DNA of 36,482 nucleotides, taken from the NCBI RefSeq assembly GCF_913055775.1, contig NZ_CAJXJX010000008.1:1-36482 (forward strand). The letters run 5' to 3'. The stretch comes from an uncultured Demequina sp. Its GTDB lineage: Bacteria > Actinomycetota > Actinomycetes > Actinomycetales > Demequinaceae. The position numbers were made by a program, and so were the translations under genes. Of the stretch, positions 1 through 8,717 are shown piece by piece. A model generated the notes under the pieces. That model saw nothing but the letters and a program-made list of their open reading frames with translations. It did not search any database and had not been told where the DNA came from. The first letter of the stretch is position 1. The number at the start of each line of letters is the position of its first letter.

Positions 1-744
1 GCCACCGGCGATCCCCCCCGTCCCGGCACTCGCCGGCTTCAACAGGACCACGCCGGCGGCGTCCTCGCCCTGCACCGGGTGCGGGATCGACGCGGCGATC
101 CGGGGCACCTTGAAGAAGTGCTTCTTGGCCTCCTCGACGCCCTTGGCGATCGCCGCCGGCACCTCCTTGGCCTTGCCGTAACCCACGCCGACCGTGCCGT
201 CGCCGTCGCCCACGATCACGTCTCCCGGCTGCACCGAGGCGCCGCCGCACGCGACCGTCACGTCCGACTCCCACGGCACGTGCCGCCTGCCCAGCACCGC
301 AGGGTGCGCCCCCGCAGCGAACACGGGTAGGCCCGAGCCGGCCACCGCATCGGCGTCCCGGACGGCACCATCAGAGACGATCCCCGCGGCCCCGAGCGCC
401 TGCGCCCGGGCCGCGAGGATGTCGCCCAGCGTGCCCGCGTCCTTCACGCCGCGCGCCTCGATCACGATGACCTCACCCGGTGCGACCGAGTCGAACAGCC
501 GCTTCTGCGCGTTGTAGCCGCCGCCGTGGGACTCGAAGAGGTCCTCGCGAAACGGGATGTACCGCAGCGTGCGGGCCACGCCCACGAAGGACGCGCCGGG
601 CTTCAGCGCCGCCACCCCGTCGATGGTCACGGCGTTGAGGCCGTGGGCGCGCAGCCGCTGGGACAGCGCGGCGGCGGGAATGCGCTCGAGCAGCGCACGC
701 AGGTCGGGGTCGAGCGCGGGGACGCCCTCAGTCTGGTCCGTCAT
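1..744 (-). CDS. RraA-family aldolase fused in frame to ribosomal protein S5 C-terminal sequence (partial)
   Basis: The ATG at 744 follows AAAGGTG and lies 35 bases after the upstream dioxygenase stop; the frame stays open for 248 codons to window base 1. Residues 1-180 look like the RraA / HMG-CHA aldolase family, which cleaves 4-hydroxy-2-oxo acids to pyruvate, including the family signature [10 protein letters not shown] at 121-130. From about residue 178 the sequence becomes ribosomal protein S5: [38 protein letters not shown] and GTGGIAGG are textbook S5 C-terminal domain. The switch falls at VIVGDGDGT (bases 193-213), a stretch both families resemble. RraA has no reason to carry S5, so this is a recombination chimera or an assembly misjoin. 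The original gene was probably the pyruvate-forming aldolase of the pathway, in an operon with the dioxygenase. Confidence 0.85.
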   Translation of the reverse strand, partial: MTDQTEGVPALDPDLRALLERIPAAALSQRLRAHGLNAVTIDGVAALKPGASFVGVARTLRYIPFREDLFESHGGGYNAQKRLFDSVAPGEVIVIEARGVKDAGTLGDILAARAQALGAAGIVSDGAVRDADAVAGSGLPVFAAGAHPAVLGRRHVPWESDVTVACGGASVQPGDVIVGDGDGTVGVGYGKAKEVPAAIAKGVEEAKKHFFKVPRIAASIPHPVQGEDAAGVVLLKPASAGTGGIAGG

Positions 745-779
745 CGTCACCTTTCCGTGGCTGGAAACAGTCTGGCAGG

Positions 780-1778
780 TCAGTGGATGGACAGGTAGTC
801 CTCGAGCGTGGCCGGGGTGGCCTTGAGCAGCGGCTCGAGCACGTCCTCGCCCGGGAACTCGCTGGCCTCGAAGAACCAGCGGCGGCTCGCCGGCATGCCC
901 CACTGCTGCGCGCGGCGGGGGTCGGACACGTCCCAGCGGATGGGCTCGGACTCCATGTCGATGAACTGGTAGTGCGTGGTGAACAACTCGATCCGGTGCT
1001 GGTCGGGATCGCGGATGTAGAGGAAAAGCGCGTTCGACAGCCCGTGGCGACCGGGGCCGCGATCGATCTCGTGGCCGAAGCCCATCGAGCCCGTCACGTC
1101 CGCCGCGTGGATCAGCGCGGTGGCGTCCGGGACCGTGTACGCGAAGTGGTGCAGGCGCGGACCGCGGCCGTTGGTGAAGACCAGGTCGTGGGTGTTGCCC
1201 TTGACCTCGAGCCACGTGCCCCACAGCTCGTCGGTGCCGTCCTTAGCGGTGTACTCGGACATGCGCATGCCCAGGCCGGTCCAGAAGTCGGTGGCCTCCT
1301 GCACGTCGTAGGTCACCACCTGGTAGTGGTCCAGGCGCTGCGGGGCGCCGGCGCGGAAGTCGTGGAAGTCGGCCATCTTGCGCGGCACGGTCTCCATCGA
1401 GCTCGTGAGCTCCATGTGCGTGCCGACGGGGTCGCGGAACCGCAGGGTCGCGCCCTGGTGGTCTGCCTCGACGCGCTCGTGCTCAACGCCTACCTTCTTG
1501 AAGAACTTCTCCGCGTCGAGGATGTCCTCCTCGGAGCGCACGCGCAGGCCCACCTGCAGCGCCTTGGCCTCGGTGCCGTGCTCGAGCACCATCGAGTGGT
1601 GGCAGTCCTCTTCGAGGCCGCGCAGGTAGATCGCGTGGTCCGTCTCCTCGGTCACCACGAGCCCGATCACGTCGCGGTAGAAGTCGCGGGACTTCTCGAG
1701 GTCCGTGCACTGGAGGCGGACGTGCCCGGCGCGGGTGATCGCGAAGTCCGGGTCCTGGTTGAACGTGGGAAGCGTCAT
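780..1778 (-). CDS. hpaD: HpaD-like type I extradiol ring-cleavage dioxygenase
   Basis: This 332-residue protein has two VOC (glyoxalase-fold) modules, about 15-130 and 145-270, and resembles homoprotocatechuate 2,3-dioxygenases of Brevibacterium/Arthrobacter. Expected metal ligands are visible: His151 (RLDHYQ), one of the pair His210-His211 (RLHHF) and Glu264 (HRIELF). Second-sphere residues His197, His245 (GRHGLSN) and Tyr254 are also present. The family opens a catechol ring next to the hydroxyls using Fe(II) or Mn(II) and O2. The start at 1778 was chosen over an in-frame ATG at 1817 because AGAAGGAG stands just before it. It is divergent from the LysR gene and followed by the RraA-type gene. 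The natural substrate may differ from homoprotocatechuate. Confidence 0.85.
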   Translation of the reverse strand: MTLPTFNQDPDFAITRAGHVRLQCTDLEKSRDFYRDVIGLVVTEETDHAIYLRGLEEDCHHSMVLEHGTEAKALQVGLRVRSEEDILDAEKFFKKVGVEHERVEADHQGATLRFRDPVGTHMELTSSMETVPRKMADFHDFRAGAPQRLDHYQVVTYDVQEATDFWTGLGMRMSEYTAKDGTDELWGTWLEVKGNTHDLVFTNGRGPRLHHFAYTVPDATALIHAADVTGSMGFGHEIDRGPGRHGLSNALFLYIRDPDQHRIELFTTHYQFIDMESEPIRWDVSDPRRAQQWGMPASRRWFFEASEFPGEDVLEPLLKATPATLEDYLSIH

Positions 1779-1823
1779 CGGGGTCTCCTTCTGGGATCGG
1801 CGTTGATCTGTCTCCATGGTGAC

Positions 1824-1837
1824 GGCCGATGCGGTGG
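1824..1837 (-). repeat. Dispersed 14-mer, exact copy
   Basis: GGCCGATGCGGTGG, an exact copy of the window-wide motif CCACCGCATCGGCC. This copy is intergenic, between the dioxygenase and lysR. Confidence 0.8.
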
Positions 1838-1866
1838 CGGGGAACTATCGGTCACCCTCACCGGCA

Positions 1867-1881
1867 ATACATGATGGCTAT
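1867..1881. promoter_or_regulatory. Candidate LysR-type regulator box
   Basis: ATAC-N7-CTAT is one base from the BenM/CatM consensus ATAC-N7-GTAT and contains T-N11-A (T1868, A1880). It lies between the divergent dioxygenase (start 1778) and lysR (start 1911), the usual place for a LysR box controlling both genes. Inferred from pattern only. Confidence 0.4.
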
Positions 1882-1897
1882 GGGCAAGGGCATTCAC

Positions 1898-1911
1898 TAT
1901 CCTTGGGAGTA
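1898..1911 (+). promoter_or_regulatory. -10 element of lysR, probably giving a leaderless mRNA
   Basis: TATCCT (1898-1903) ends 7 bases before the A of the lysR ATG, so transcription would start at the start codon. No ribosome binding site with normal spacing is present. Leaderless mRNAs are common in actinobacteria. No clear -35 was seen. Confidence 0.4.
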
Positions 1912-2804
1912 TGGAAATCCGGCACCTGCGCTATTTCGCCACGGTGGTCGAGGCGGGCTCGCTCACGGCGGCCGCCGCGCGCCTGCACATGTCCCAGCCG
2001 CCGCTGTCCGTCGCGATCCAGAAGCTCGAGGCGGAGGTGGGCGTCCCGCTGCTCGAGCGATCCGCGCGCGGCGTGGAGCCCACCAGCGCCGGCCGCTTCC
2101 TGCTGGACAGGTCCTCGAGGGTGCTGGGCGAGGTGGACGACATCGCGGCCACGCTGGCGCGATACGGCGACGGCGCCGCGGGCACGCTGACGGTGGCCGC
2201 GGTGCCGGCGCTGCTGTGGCGGCGCATCCCCGCCGCCCTGCGGGAGCTCGCCGCCCAGGTCCCCGAGGTCGACGTGCGGCTGCTCGACCCGCCGCCGTGG
2301 ACGGCGATCGACATGGTGCTCGAGCGCCGCGCGGACGTCGCGGCGATTCTGGTCGCAGACGCCCGGGCATTCGCCGTCCGCCACCGAGGCGAGCTCGACA
2401 TCAGCGACTGGGGCGAGGTGCCGCTCGTAGCCGCACTGCCGCCCGGCGAGGCCGATGCCCCCGACCCGCTCCCCCTGTCCGCCCTCGAGGGCCGCGAGGT
2501 CCTCGTGCCCCGGCGCACCACCGCCGTCCCGAGCCTCCCCGAGGCCGTCGACGACACGCTGCGCCGCCACCGCATCGGCGCCACACTGAGAACCGTCGAG
2601 ACCATCCAGACCTCCGTGCCCCTCATCGAGGCGGGGCTCGGCTGCGCGGTGCTGCCCGATGCCGACCGCGACAGCCTGCGGCGCTTCGCGCTCACGGTGC
2701 GGGCTCTCGAGCCGGCGCCGCAGCCCCTGCGCGCGCTGGTGCTGACGCGGGCGGGCGAGACCAACCCTGCGGTGAGGAGGCTGGTCTCGATTCTTGGGGG
2801 ATGA
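1911..2804 (+). CDS. LysR-family transcriptional regulator
   Basis: This 297-residue protein has an N-terminal LysR winged helix-turn-helix (about 1-60; MEIRHLRYF..., AAARLHMSQPPLS, LEAEVGVPLLER) and a periplasmic-binding-protein-like effector domain (about 90-295). The family binds an aromatic or related ligand and activates a divergent catabolic operon. Here the divergent genes are the extradiol dioxygenase and the RraA-type aldolase, which are the likely targets, and a T-N11-A box sits between them. The effector is unknown. Length and domain order are normal. Confidence 0.88.
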   Translation: MEIRHLRYFATVVEAGSLTAAAARLHMSQPPLSVAIQKLEAEVGVPLLERSARGVEPTSAGRFLLDRSSRVLGEVDDIAATLARYGDGAAGTLTVAAVPALLWRRIPAALRELAAQVPEVDVRLLDPPPWTAIDMVLERRADVAAILVADARAFAVRHRGELDISDWGEVPLVAALPPGEADAPDPLPLSALEGREVLVPRRTTAVPSLPEAVDDTLRRHRIGATLRTVETIQTSVPLIEAGLGCAVLPDADRDSLRRFALTVRALEPAPQPLRALVLTRAGETNPAVRRLVSILGG

Positions 2805-2809
2805 CCTCC

Positions 2810-2838
2810 CTGGAATCGCACACGGAGGACGATAGGAT
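2810..2838 (+). promoter_or_regulatory. Possible promoter of the first gntR
   Basis: CTGGAA, a 17-base spacer and TAGGAT stand just after the lysR stop and about 65 bases before the GTG at 2903. The -35 match is poor. Confidence 0.3.
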
Positions 2839-2902
2839 CGAGCACGGCTGAGCCGCACCGGGCCACGGCCCGCTTCGAGGACGCAGCGATGAAGGAGCTT
2901 CA

Positions 2903-3589
2903 GTGGCGACCAGCAAGGCCGACCAGGCATACGACATCCTCAAGGCGCGCATCATGGACGGCACCTACGCGCCCGGGCACCGCCTGGTGATCGACCAGCT
3001 CGCGCGCGAGCACCAGATCTCGTCAGTGCCGTGGCGCGAGTCGCTGCGCCGCCTCGAGGCCGAGGGCTGGGTCGACATCGTCCCCAACGTGGGCGCGCTC
3101 GTGAAGACCTTCGACACCGACGCCTGGCAGCGCACCATGCGCCTGCTGGCTCGGCTGGAGGGGCTCGCGACGTCGCTGTCGGCTGCGAACCTCACCGAGG
3201 AGGACATCGCTCAGGCGCGCGAGCTGAACCGTCAGGCCGGCGAGGCGCTGGCGGACTTCGACACCGCGCGTTTTGGCGAGCTGAACCGGCAGTTCCACGA
3301 ACTGCTGTGCTCGAAGTGCGAGGATGACAGGCTCTTTGGCCTGGTGCACCACGAGTGGACGCGCCTGGACCTCATTCGACGCTCGGCCTTCTTCTACGCT
3401 CCCGGACGCGCGCAGGCGTCGCTGTCCGAGCACGAGGCCCTGCTCGACCTCATCGAGGGCGGCGCGGACCCCGAGGTCATCGAGACCGCCGCTCGTCGCC
3501 ACGAGACCAGCACGCTCAAGGCTGTCATGGAGTACGACGCGACTCACACGGAGAACCGCCGGCCCGGCGGAGCCGTGGGGATGTTCTAG
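2903..3589 (+). CDS. GntR-family regulator, FCD (FadR-type) subfamily
   Basis: This 228-residue protein has a GntR winged helix (about 5-72) followed by an all-helical FCD ligand-binding domain (about 80-215). Histidines in NRQFHELL, LSEHEALL and AARRHETS, plus an upstream acidic residue, match the FCD metal/ligand site. The GTG start is set by GAAGGAG at 2891-2897 with 5-base spacing. FCD regulators are usually repressors released by carboxylic acid intermediates. It is paralogous to the regulator at 12051-12746 (similar length, same LSEHEALLDLIE/VKEHEEILVLIE region). Its operator was not identified. Confidence 0.87.
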   Translation: MATSKADQAYDILKARIMDGTYAPGHRLVIDQLAREHQISSVPWRESLRRLEAEGWVDIVPNVGALVKTFDTDAWQRTMRLLARLEGLATSLSAANLTEEDIAQARELNRQAGEALADFDTARFGELNRQFHELLCSKCEDDRLFGLVHHEWTRLDLIRRSAFFYAPGRAQASLSEHEALLDLIEGGADPEVIETAARRHETSTLKAVMEYDATHTENRRPGGAVGMF

Positions 3590-3625
3590 CCGGTCGACCA
3601 GCGCCGTCCAGGGGTGCAGGAGCCG

Positions 3626-3641
3626 CCACCTAGAATGGTGG
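3626..3641 (+). promoter_or_regulatory. -10 element within a small inverted repeat, upstream of the MTHFR-like gene
   Basis: TAGAAT (3631-3636), five of six matches to TATAAT, is flanked by CCACC and GGTGG, which pair with each other. It lies about 70 bases before the ATG at 3705. The symmetry could be an operator; no good -35 is visible. Confidence 0.35.
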
Positions 3642-3704
3642 TGTTGTTCGCCGTGTCCCCGGGGCCGTGCGCGACGCTCCCCCGACTGCCGAGGAGGCCC
3701 GTCC

Positions 3705-4547
3705 ATGCCCGGTCCCGACTCAGTGCTGAGCGGCGCCTCGCTCGAGATCACCGCGGCCGACGGGCCGGGGTTCAGCGCGGCAGCAGGTGCCCTCGCTCCC
3801 GGCACCCGGGTCGCGATCACGCATCTGGGCACCCAGACCGCCCAGCAGCATCTCGACGCCGCCCGCGCCGTCGCCGCTGCTGGCCACATCCCCGTGGCAC
3901 ACTTGGCGGCACGGCGACTCGCCAGCGCCGCCGAACTCGAGGCGACTCTGGCCGCGCACGCCCAGCACGGCACCGACGGCCGCGTGGTCGTCGTCGGCGG
4001 GGACCCGCGACAGCCGCTCGGTCCGTTCTCGGAGGCCGCCCAACTCATCGAGACCGGCATGCTCGCTTCTCACGGCGTGACCGACGTGGGGATCGCCGGC
4101 TACCCCGATGGCCACCCCACTATCGCCGACGAGGTCCTGTGGGCGGCACTCACCCGCAAGCTCGCCGCGATCGCTGATCACGGCATGCAGGCCAGGATCG
4201 TCACCCAATTCTGCTTCGACGTCGACCTGGTGCTCGCGTGGATCGAGCGGGTGCGCGATGCGGGGATCGACGCACCTCTCCAGGTGGGTGTGCCTGGCCC
4301 TGCGAACGTCAGGCGCCTCGTGGGCTTCGCCCGCCGTTGCGGCGTGCAGTCGAGCGCGGCGCTCGCGCGCAAGTACGGCTTCTCGGTCTCCGCGCTGGTG
4401 GCGAACGCCGGCCCCGACAGGTTCATCGACGGGCTGCGCGAGGGCCTGGATCCCGCCGTGCACGGCGACGTTCACCTCCACCTGTTCGCGCTGGGTGGCG
4501 TCGGGGCCGCCGTGGAGTGGCTCGCCCGCCAGCACGCCGCCGCCTGA
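3705..4547 (+). CDS. Methylenetetrahydrofolate reductase-like protein
   Basis: This 280-residue protein belongs to the MetF (5,10-methylenetetrahydrofolate reductase) superfamily, a FAD TIM barrel interconverting methylene- and methyl-tetrahydrofolate. Supporting segments are VAITHLGTQT, VVVVGGDP (about 101-108), TDVGIAGYPDGHP (about 126-138) and ARIVTQFCFDVDLVLAW (about 164-180), a typical MetF strand order. The start is set by GAGGAGG at 3691-3697; the open frame runs further upstream but without support. It is convergent with the DUF3500 gene. Stand-alone MetF-like genes in catabolic islands often serve tetrahydrofolate-dependent demethylation, so a methoxylated or N-methylated substrate is possible, but no demethylase was seen here. 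Confidence 0.75.
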   Translation: MPGPDSVLSGASLEITAADGPGFSAAAGALAPGTRVAITHLGTQTAQQHLDAARAVAAAGHIPVAHLAARRLASAAELEATLAAHAQHGTDGRVVVVGGDPRQPLGPFSEAAQLIETGMLASHGVTDVGIAGYPDGHPTIADEVLWAALTRKLAAIADHGMQARIVTQFCFDVDLVLAWIERVRDAGIDAPLQVGVPGPANVRRLVGFARRCGVQSSAALARKYGFSVSALVANAGPDRFIDGLREGLDPAVHGDVHLHLFALGGVGAAVEWLARQHAAA

Positions 4548-4582
4548 GGCGCCGCGACGACGACTCGCGCTTGCGACCGCGA

Positions 4583-5950
4583 CTACGACGCGCGGCCAGC
4601 GCGCCACTGCGCGATGAATGCCTTGCCGTAGTCGTTGCCGTTCGGCAGGCGCAGCGTGGTATGCACGTGGAAACGTTGGGGCACCCGGTTCGACAGCCAC
4701 ACGCCCGCGTGATGGTCGAGCTCCGCCAGGATCACGGGCGACTGAATGCGCAGGTAGAACGGCTGGGAGCCGTCAGTCGCGCCGTACCAGGCGAGACGCG
4801 TCTGCGGCAGGTGGGCCCGCACCTCGGCGAGTGCGAGGGCGCGCTGGTCCGCAGGGAGCAACAGGAGGAAGTCCTCGACGATCACGAGCAGCAGCCGCCA
4901 CTGCTCCGAGTCGAGGGACGATGCGGTGAGGCCCTCGTACGGCACCACACGGTTGTCGCGGAAGGCTCCCGCGACGTGGCGCTCGTCGGCGGGGTGGACC
5001 CTGCCCTCGGGCATCGCCGGGTCGAGCACGGTGTCGTAGACCACCGCGTCGCCGCGCTGCTCGTCCGTCAGAGACGAGGCCAGCGCGATCGCCATCCGCT
5101 CGCGCGCGTCGAAAATGGGCGGGTGTGCGCCGTCGGACAGCGCGGGCTCCGCGCCGATGAACACCGGCGCAATCACCTGCCGGCCGCCCACGAACACGCA
5201 GTTGAGTGCCACATGGTGACCGAACAGCTGCCAGCCCCAGGGCGCATCGGCGCTGGGATCGCCGTAGATCGCGACCCAGTAGCTGAGCGGGTTCATCAGC
5301 TCGGTGAGTTCGGTGAGCTCCCCCAGGTAGCCGTTCAGATCCATGGCCTCGCGAACGCGCGCGTAGCCTTCGGGGCTCAGCGACGCTTCGACCAGTCCCA
5401 GCACCGCCTCCACCTGCGCGGGCGCGAGGTCCTCGAGGCGCAGGCCCACCCGGTGGATGACGAATTCGGGGTTGGACCAGGCGCGCCACTCGGGCGCGTC
5501 GAGCGGGTAAGCGATGGCCTCGCGCTCGTCGCCGTCGAGCAGCTCGAGCACACGGCGTGCCGCCGCGACCGGCGCCTCACCGTTGGCATGGGTGCCGGCC
5601 GATGCGGCGGCCGGGTCGAGCGTCCAAGCGGTGGTATCGACGGTGCCGTCTGCGGTGATGCCCACGAAGGGCTCGTCGTAGAGCGCGCGCCAGTCGCCCA
5701 GCAGCTCCTGCACGAAGTCGGGTTCGCGCTTGCGGCGCGAGAACTCCTCGTAGTCGAGCCCGCGCCAGTCAGCCAGTACCGCATCGGCCGGGTCGTACAG
5801 GAACTCGCGGAAGCTGTCAGTCGTCACCGTGATCGCATCGCCGCGTGCGGCGGTGCGATCGGTCGAGAACCACGCGTCGAGCGCCTCGGGGCCCCCCGCA
5901 TCGGCCTCCCGGTCTCCGCCGTCCTGCTCCCCGTCGTACGAGGCGGCCAT
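4583..5950 (-). CDS. DUF3500 domain protein, last gene of the ABC importer operon
   Basis: This 455-residue protein has the DUF3500 pattern: WGWQLFGHHVALNCVFVGG (about 239-257), an APVFIGAEP segment and a C-terminal RLPNGNDYGKAFIAQW. The function of the family is not established. There is no signal peptide or membrane segment, so it is probably cytoplasmic. The conserved HH, HVH and acidic residues suggest a metal-dependent enzyme, but this is a guess. Its ATG overlaps the stop of the ABC ATPase gene by one base (TGATG), so it is translationally coupled to the importer and probably processes the imported compound. Copies related to the dispersed 14-mer fall in Ala-rich stretches near residues 115-118 and 15-18. 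Confidence 0.82.
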   Translation of the reverse strand: MAASYDGEQDGGDREADAGGPEALDAWFSTDRTAARGDAITVTTDSFREFLYDPADAVLADWRGLDYEEFSRRKREPDFVQELLGDWRALYDEPFVGITADGTVDTTAWTLDPAAASAGTHANGEAPVAAARRVLELLDGDEREAIAYPLDAPEWRAWSNPEFVIHRVGLRLEDLAPAQVEAVLGLVEASLSPEGYARVREAMDLNGYLGELTELTELMNPLSYWVAIYGDPSADAPWGWQLFGHHVALNCVFVGGRQVIAPVFIGAEPALSDGAHPPIFDARERMAIALASSLTDEQRGDAVVYDTVLDPAMPEGRVHPADERHVAGAFRDNRVVPYEGLTASSLDSEQWRLLLVIVEDFLLLLPADQRALALAEVRAHLPQTRLAWYGATDGSQPFYLRIQSPVILAELDHHAGVWLSNRVPQRFHVHTTLRLPNGNDYGKAFIAQWRAGRAS

Positions 5951-6816
5951 CAGCTCGCCTGACGCAGGCTCGGCACGGACACCCGCCGCTTCTGGCGCAG
6001 CTCGCGGCGCTCGTCGCGACCCTCCGGGGTCGAGGACGGACTCGCGGTCAGCAGCGCCTGCGTGTACTCGTGCTGGGGGTTGTCGAACAGCTCCTCGGTC
6101 ACGCCCTCCTCGACCAGCTCGCCGAGCTTGAGGACGCCCACGCGCTGAGAGATGTGGCGCACCACGCCCAGGTCGTGCGTGATGAACAGGTAGCTCACGC
6201 CCGAGTCCTTCTGGAGGTCCATCAGCAGGTTGATGATCTGGCTCTGGGTGGACAGGTCAAGGGCGCTGACGGCCTCGTCGCAAATCACCAGACGCGGCTC
6301 GAGCACCAGCGCGCGGGCGATCGCGACGCGCTGCAGCTGGCCGCCGGACATCTCCGACGGGAAGCGATCCAGGTGCGCGGCCGTGAGGCCCACCTGCTCG
6401 AAGGACTCCAGGGCCTTCTTCCGACGCGACGCACGGTCGCCGATGCCGTGGCGCTTGAGCGCGTCCGTCACCGCACGACCCACGTGGTGGCGGGGGTTCA
6501 GCGAGGCGCCCGGGTCCTGGTACACCGCCTGTACGTCGCGACGGTAGGACAGCGGCGTCCGCGATCCCATTCCGGCGATGTCGGTGCCGTCGAAGTCGAT
6601 CGACCCGCCCGCGATGTCTGCCAGCCGCAGGATCGCCCTGCCGGTGGTGGACTTGCCCGAGCCGGACTCTCCCACCAGGCCGTAGGTCTCGCCCGGGGCG
6701 ATGTGGAAGCTCACCCCCTTGACCACCGTGGTCATGGACTTGCGGAAGAGGCCGCCCTTGGTCTCGTACGCAACCTCGAGGTCACGAACGTCGAGCAGGG
6801 GCCGGTGCGCCGTCAT
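5950..6816 (-). CDS. Oligopeptide/opine-type ABC transporter ATP-binding protein (DppF/OppF type)
   Basis: This is the cytoplasmic ATPase of an importer: Walker [10 protein letters not shown], signature SGGQLQRVAIARAL, Walker B LVICDEAVSALD, switch THDLGVVRH and the Opp/Dpp C-terminal NPQHEYTQALL. The start at 6816 is preferred because AGGTGA lies nine bases upstream and the gap after the previous stop is eight bases; an ATG at 6840 would overlap the previous gene without a site. It pairs with the ATPase half of the fusion encoded upstream to form the usual two-ATPase motor. Confidence 0.9.
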   Translation of the reverse strand: MTAHRPLLDVRDLEVAYETKGGLFRKSMTTVVKGVSFHIAPGETYGLVGESGSGKSTTGRAILRLADIAGGSIDFDGTDIAGMGSRTPLSYRRDVQAVYQDPGASLNPRHHVGRAVTDALKRHGIGDRASRRKKALESFEQVGLTAAHLDRFPSEMSGGQLQRVAIARALVLEPRLVICDEAVSALDLSTQSQIINLLMDLQKDSGVSYLFITHDLGVVRHISQRVGVLKLGELVEEGVTEELFDNPQHEYTQALLTASPSSTPEGRDERRELRQKRRVSVPSLRQAS

Positions 6817-6824
6817 GGGGATGA

Positions 6825-8717
6825 TCACCTCGCGATCCATTCTCCATCAGCGGTCACGAAGTCCGCGATGGTGGGCAGTCGGTCGACCTTGTGGTCGGCC
6901 GTCGGGTGGGACGCCAGGAGCGCCTTGGTGTACGGGTGGTGGGGCTCGTCGAACAGGCTGAACACGTCATTCACCTCGAGGAGCTGACCGTGATACATGA
7001 TCGCGACGCGGTCGCAGGCCTCGGCCGCCACGCCCAGGTCGTGGGTGATGTTGATGACGGCCATGCCGAGCTTCTCGCGCAGGTCGAGCACCAGGTCGAG
7101 TACCTGGCTCTGGGTGGTGACGTCGAGCGCCGAGGTCGCCTCATCGAGGATCAGCACGTCCGGGTCACCGGCCAGCGCGATCGCGATCGCGACGCGCTGA
7201 GCCATGCCGCCCGAGAACTGATGCGGGTAGTCATCCAGGCGCTTGGCCGCGTCCTTGACACCCACCATGTCCAACAGGTCCGCAGCCTGGTCACGCGCCA
7301 CGGCCTTCGACATGCCGTGGTGGATCCGCAGCGGATCGATCAGCTGGCGACCCACCGTGTGCACCGGCGAGAGGTTGGCCTGCGGGTTCTGGAAGACCAC
7401 GCCCAGCTTCTTGCCGCGGATCTCGCGCCACTGACGCTCCGTGCGGCCCACGAGCTCCTCGCCGGCCAGCTCGACGGAGCCGGACTCGACGCGCACTCCC
7501 GCGGGCAGCAGCCCCAGGATCGACTTCGCGAGCATCGACTTGCCAGAGCCGGACTCTCCCAGCAGGCCCATGACCTCGCCGCGACCCACGGTGAGGTCGA
7601 GACTGGAGACCAGCGGCACCACCTCGCCATCGGGACGGTCCGCGACGATGTGGATGTCGCGCACCGCCAGGACGGGGTCGGGGTGCTTGTCCGTGGTCAC
7701 GAGGGCCTGGGCGAGCGCCGGGGCAACCGCGACGGGCGTCGTGACGACGCTCGACACGGCGCGCTTGGCCTCTTCGACCTCGGCCAGCGTGGGCGCCTGG
7801 TGGAGGGCCCTCTTGCGCTGCTTGCGGGAGGTGCGGGCGCCGGACAGCGCATCGTTGATGCCGTCGCCCAGCAGGTTCAGGGCGAGCACGGTGATGACGA
7901 TCGCGATACCCGGGGGGAGCGCCATCCAGGGGTGGTCGACCTGGTGCTCCGCAGCAGTGCGGAGCATGCCGCCCCACGAGGGCTGGTCATCCGGAAGGCC
8001 CAGCCCCAGGAAGGACAGCGCCGCCTCGACCTTGATCGCGTTGCCCAGGAACACGGCGCCCTGCACGGCGAGGGGGCCCACGAGGTTGGGCAGCACCTGG
8101 CCGAACACGATCTGGCGGTTGCGCAGTCCCGTGACATGGGCGGACTCGACGTAGAGCTTCTTGCGCTCGGTCAGCGTAATGGCGCGGACCATGCGGGCAA
8201 AGTTCATCGAGAAGATGAGTCCGATCGCGAAGATCAGGATGAGAGTGCCGCGGCCAAGGATCGCGATGACGACAAAGCCGATCATGATGCCGGGCATCGC
8301 GTCCGCGATGTCCATGACACGCGAGCCCAGGCGGTCATACCAGCCGCCCTTGTAGCCCAGGATCAGACCCATCGGCACGCCGATCAGCATGGCGACCAGC
8401 ACCGAGCCGACGCCCACGATCAGCGCCGTGCGCGCGGCGTAGATGAGCTGGCTCAGGATGTCGTGGCCAAAGTCGTCAGTGCCGAGAAGGTGGTCGGCGG
8501 ACGGGCCCGCGAGCACCGAGGTGAAGTCGGTCTCGCCGGCGTCGTACGGAGCGATGAGGGGCGCGGCGGCGGCGATCACGATGATGATCGCGATAGTGAT
8601 GACTGCGGCCAGCGTGACGGGCTGATGGCGGAGCCGGCGCCACGCCTGGGCGGGGCCGGAGGCCTGACGGGCTGCGGGTGCGGAGGCGGCCGCGGGGCCG
8701 ACGGTGGAGGTGGTCAT
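6825..8717 (-). CDS. ABC transporter permease-ATPase fusion (DppC-DppD in one chain)
   Basis: This 630-residue protein combines a DppC-type permease (about 1-300; membrane segments, the [20 protein letters not shown] entry motif and the EAA loop around [10 protein letters not shown]) with a complete ATPase (Walker [10 protein letters not shown] near 382-390, signature [15 protein letters not shown], Walker [13 protein letters not shown]), joined by a charged linker near 300-345. No stop or frameshift lies between, so the fusion is genuine; such fusions are known in actinobacteria. Its ATG overlaps the stop of the DppB gene (ATGA). The open frame extends upstream to 9458, but that part is antiparallel to no known domain and overlaps DppB. 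Confidence 0.9.
   Translation of the reverse strand: MTTSTVGPAAASAPAARQASGPAQAWRRLRHQPVTLAAVITIAIIIVIAAAAPLIAPYDAGETDFTSVLAGPSADHLLGTDDFGHDILSQLIYAARTALIVGVGSVLVAMLIGVPMGLILGYKGGWYDRLGSRVMDIADAMPGIMIGFVVIAILGRGTLILIFAIGLIFSMNFARMVRAITLTERKKLYVESAHVTGLRNRQIVFGQVLPNLVGPLAVQGAVFLGNAIKVEAALSFLGLGLPDDQPSWGGMLRTAAEHQVDHPWMALPPGIAIVITVLALNLLGDGINDALSGARTSRKQRKRALHQAPTLAEVEEAKRAVSSVVTTPVAVAPALAQALVTTDKHPDPVLAVRDIHIVADRPDGEVVPLVSSLDLTVGRGEVMGLLGESGSGKSMLAKSILGLLPAGVRVESGSVELAGEELVGRTERQWREIRGKKLGVVFQNPQANLSPVHTVGRQLIDPLRIHHGMSKAVARDQAADLLDMVGVKDAAKRLDDYPHQFSGGMAQRVAIAIALAGDPDVLILDEATSALDVTTQSQVLDLVLDLREKLGMAVINITHDLGVAAEACDRVAIMYHGQLLEVNDVFSLFDEPHHPYTKALLASHPTADHKVDRLPTIADFVTADGEWIAR

Noticed and set aside
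1779-1817. Upstream ATG at 1817 as the dioxygenase start
   Set aside because: It lacks a ribosome binding site, whereas 1778 has AGAAGGAG and the family-like N-terminus.
783-1874. Plus-strand 363-codon frame across the dioxygenase
   Set aside because: Complement of a gene with all catalytic residues visible; no domain of its own.
4238-5962. A 574-codon plus-strand frame opposite DUF3500
   Set aside because: It overlaps the MTHFR-like and DUF3500 genes out of frame and has no recognisable domain.
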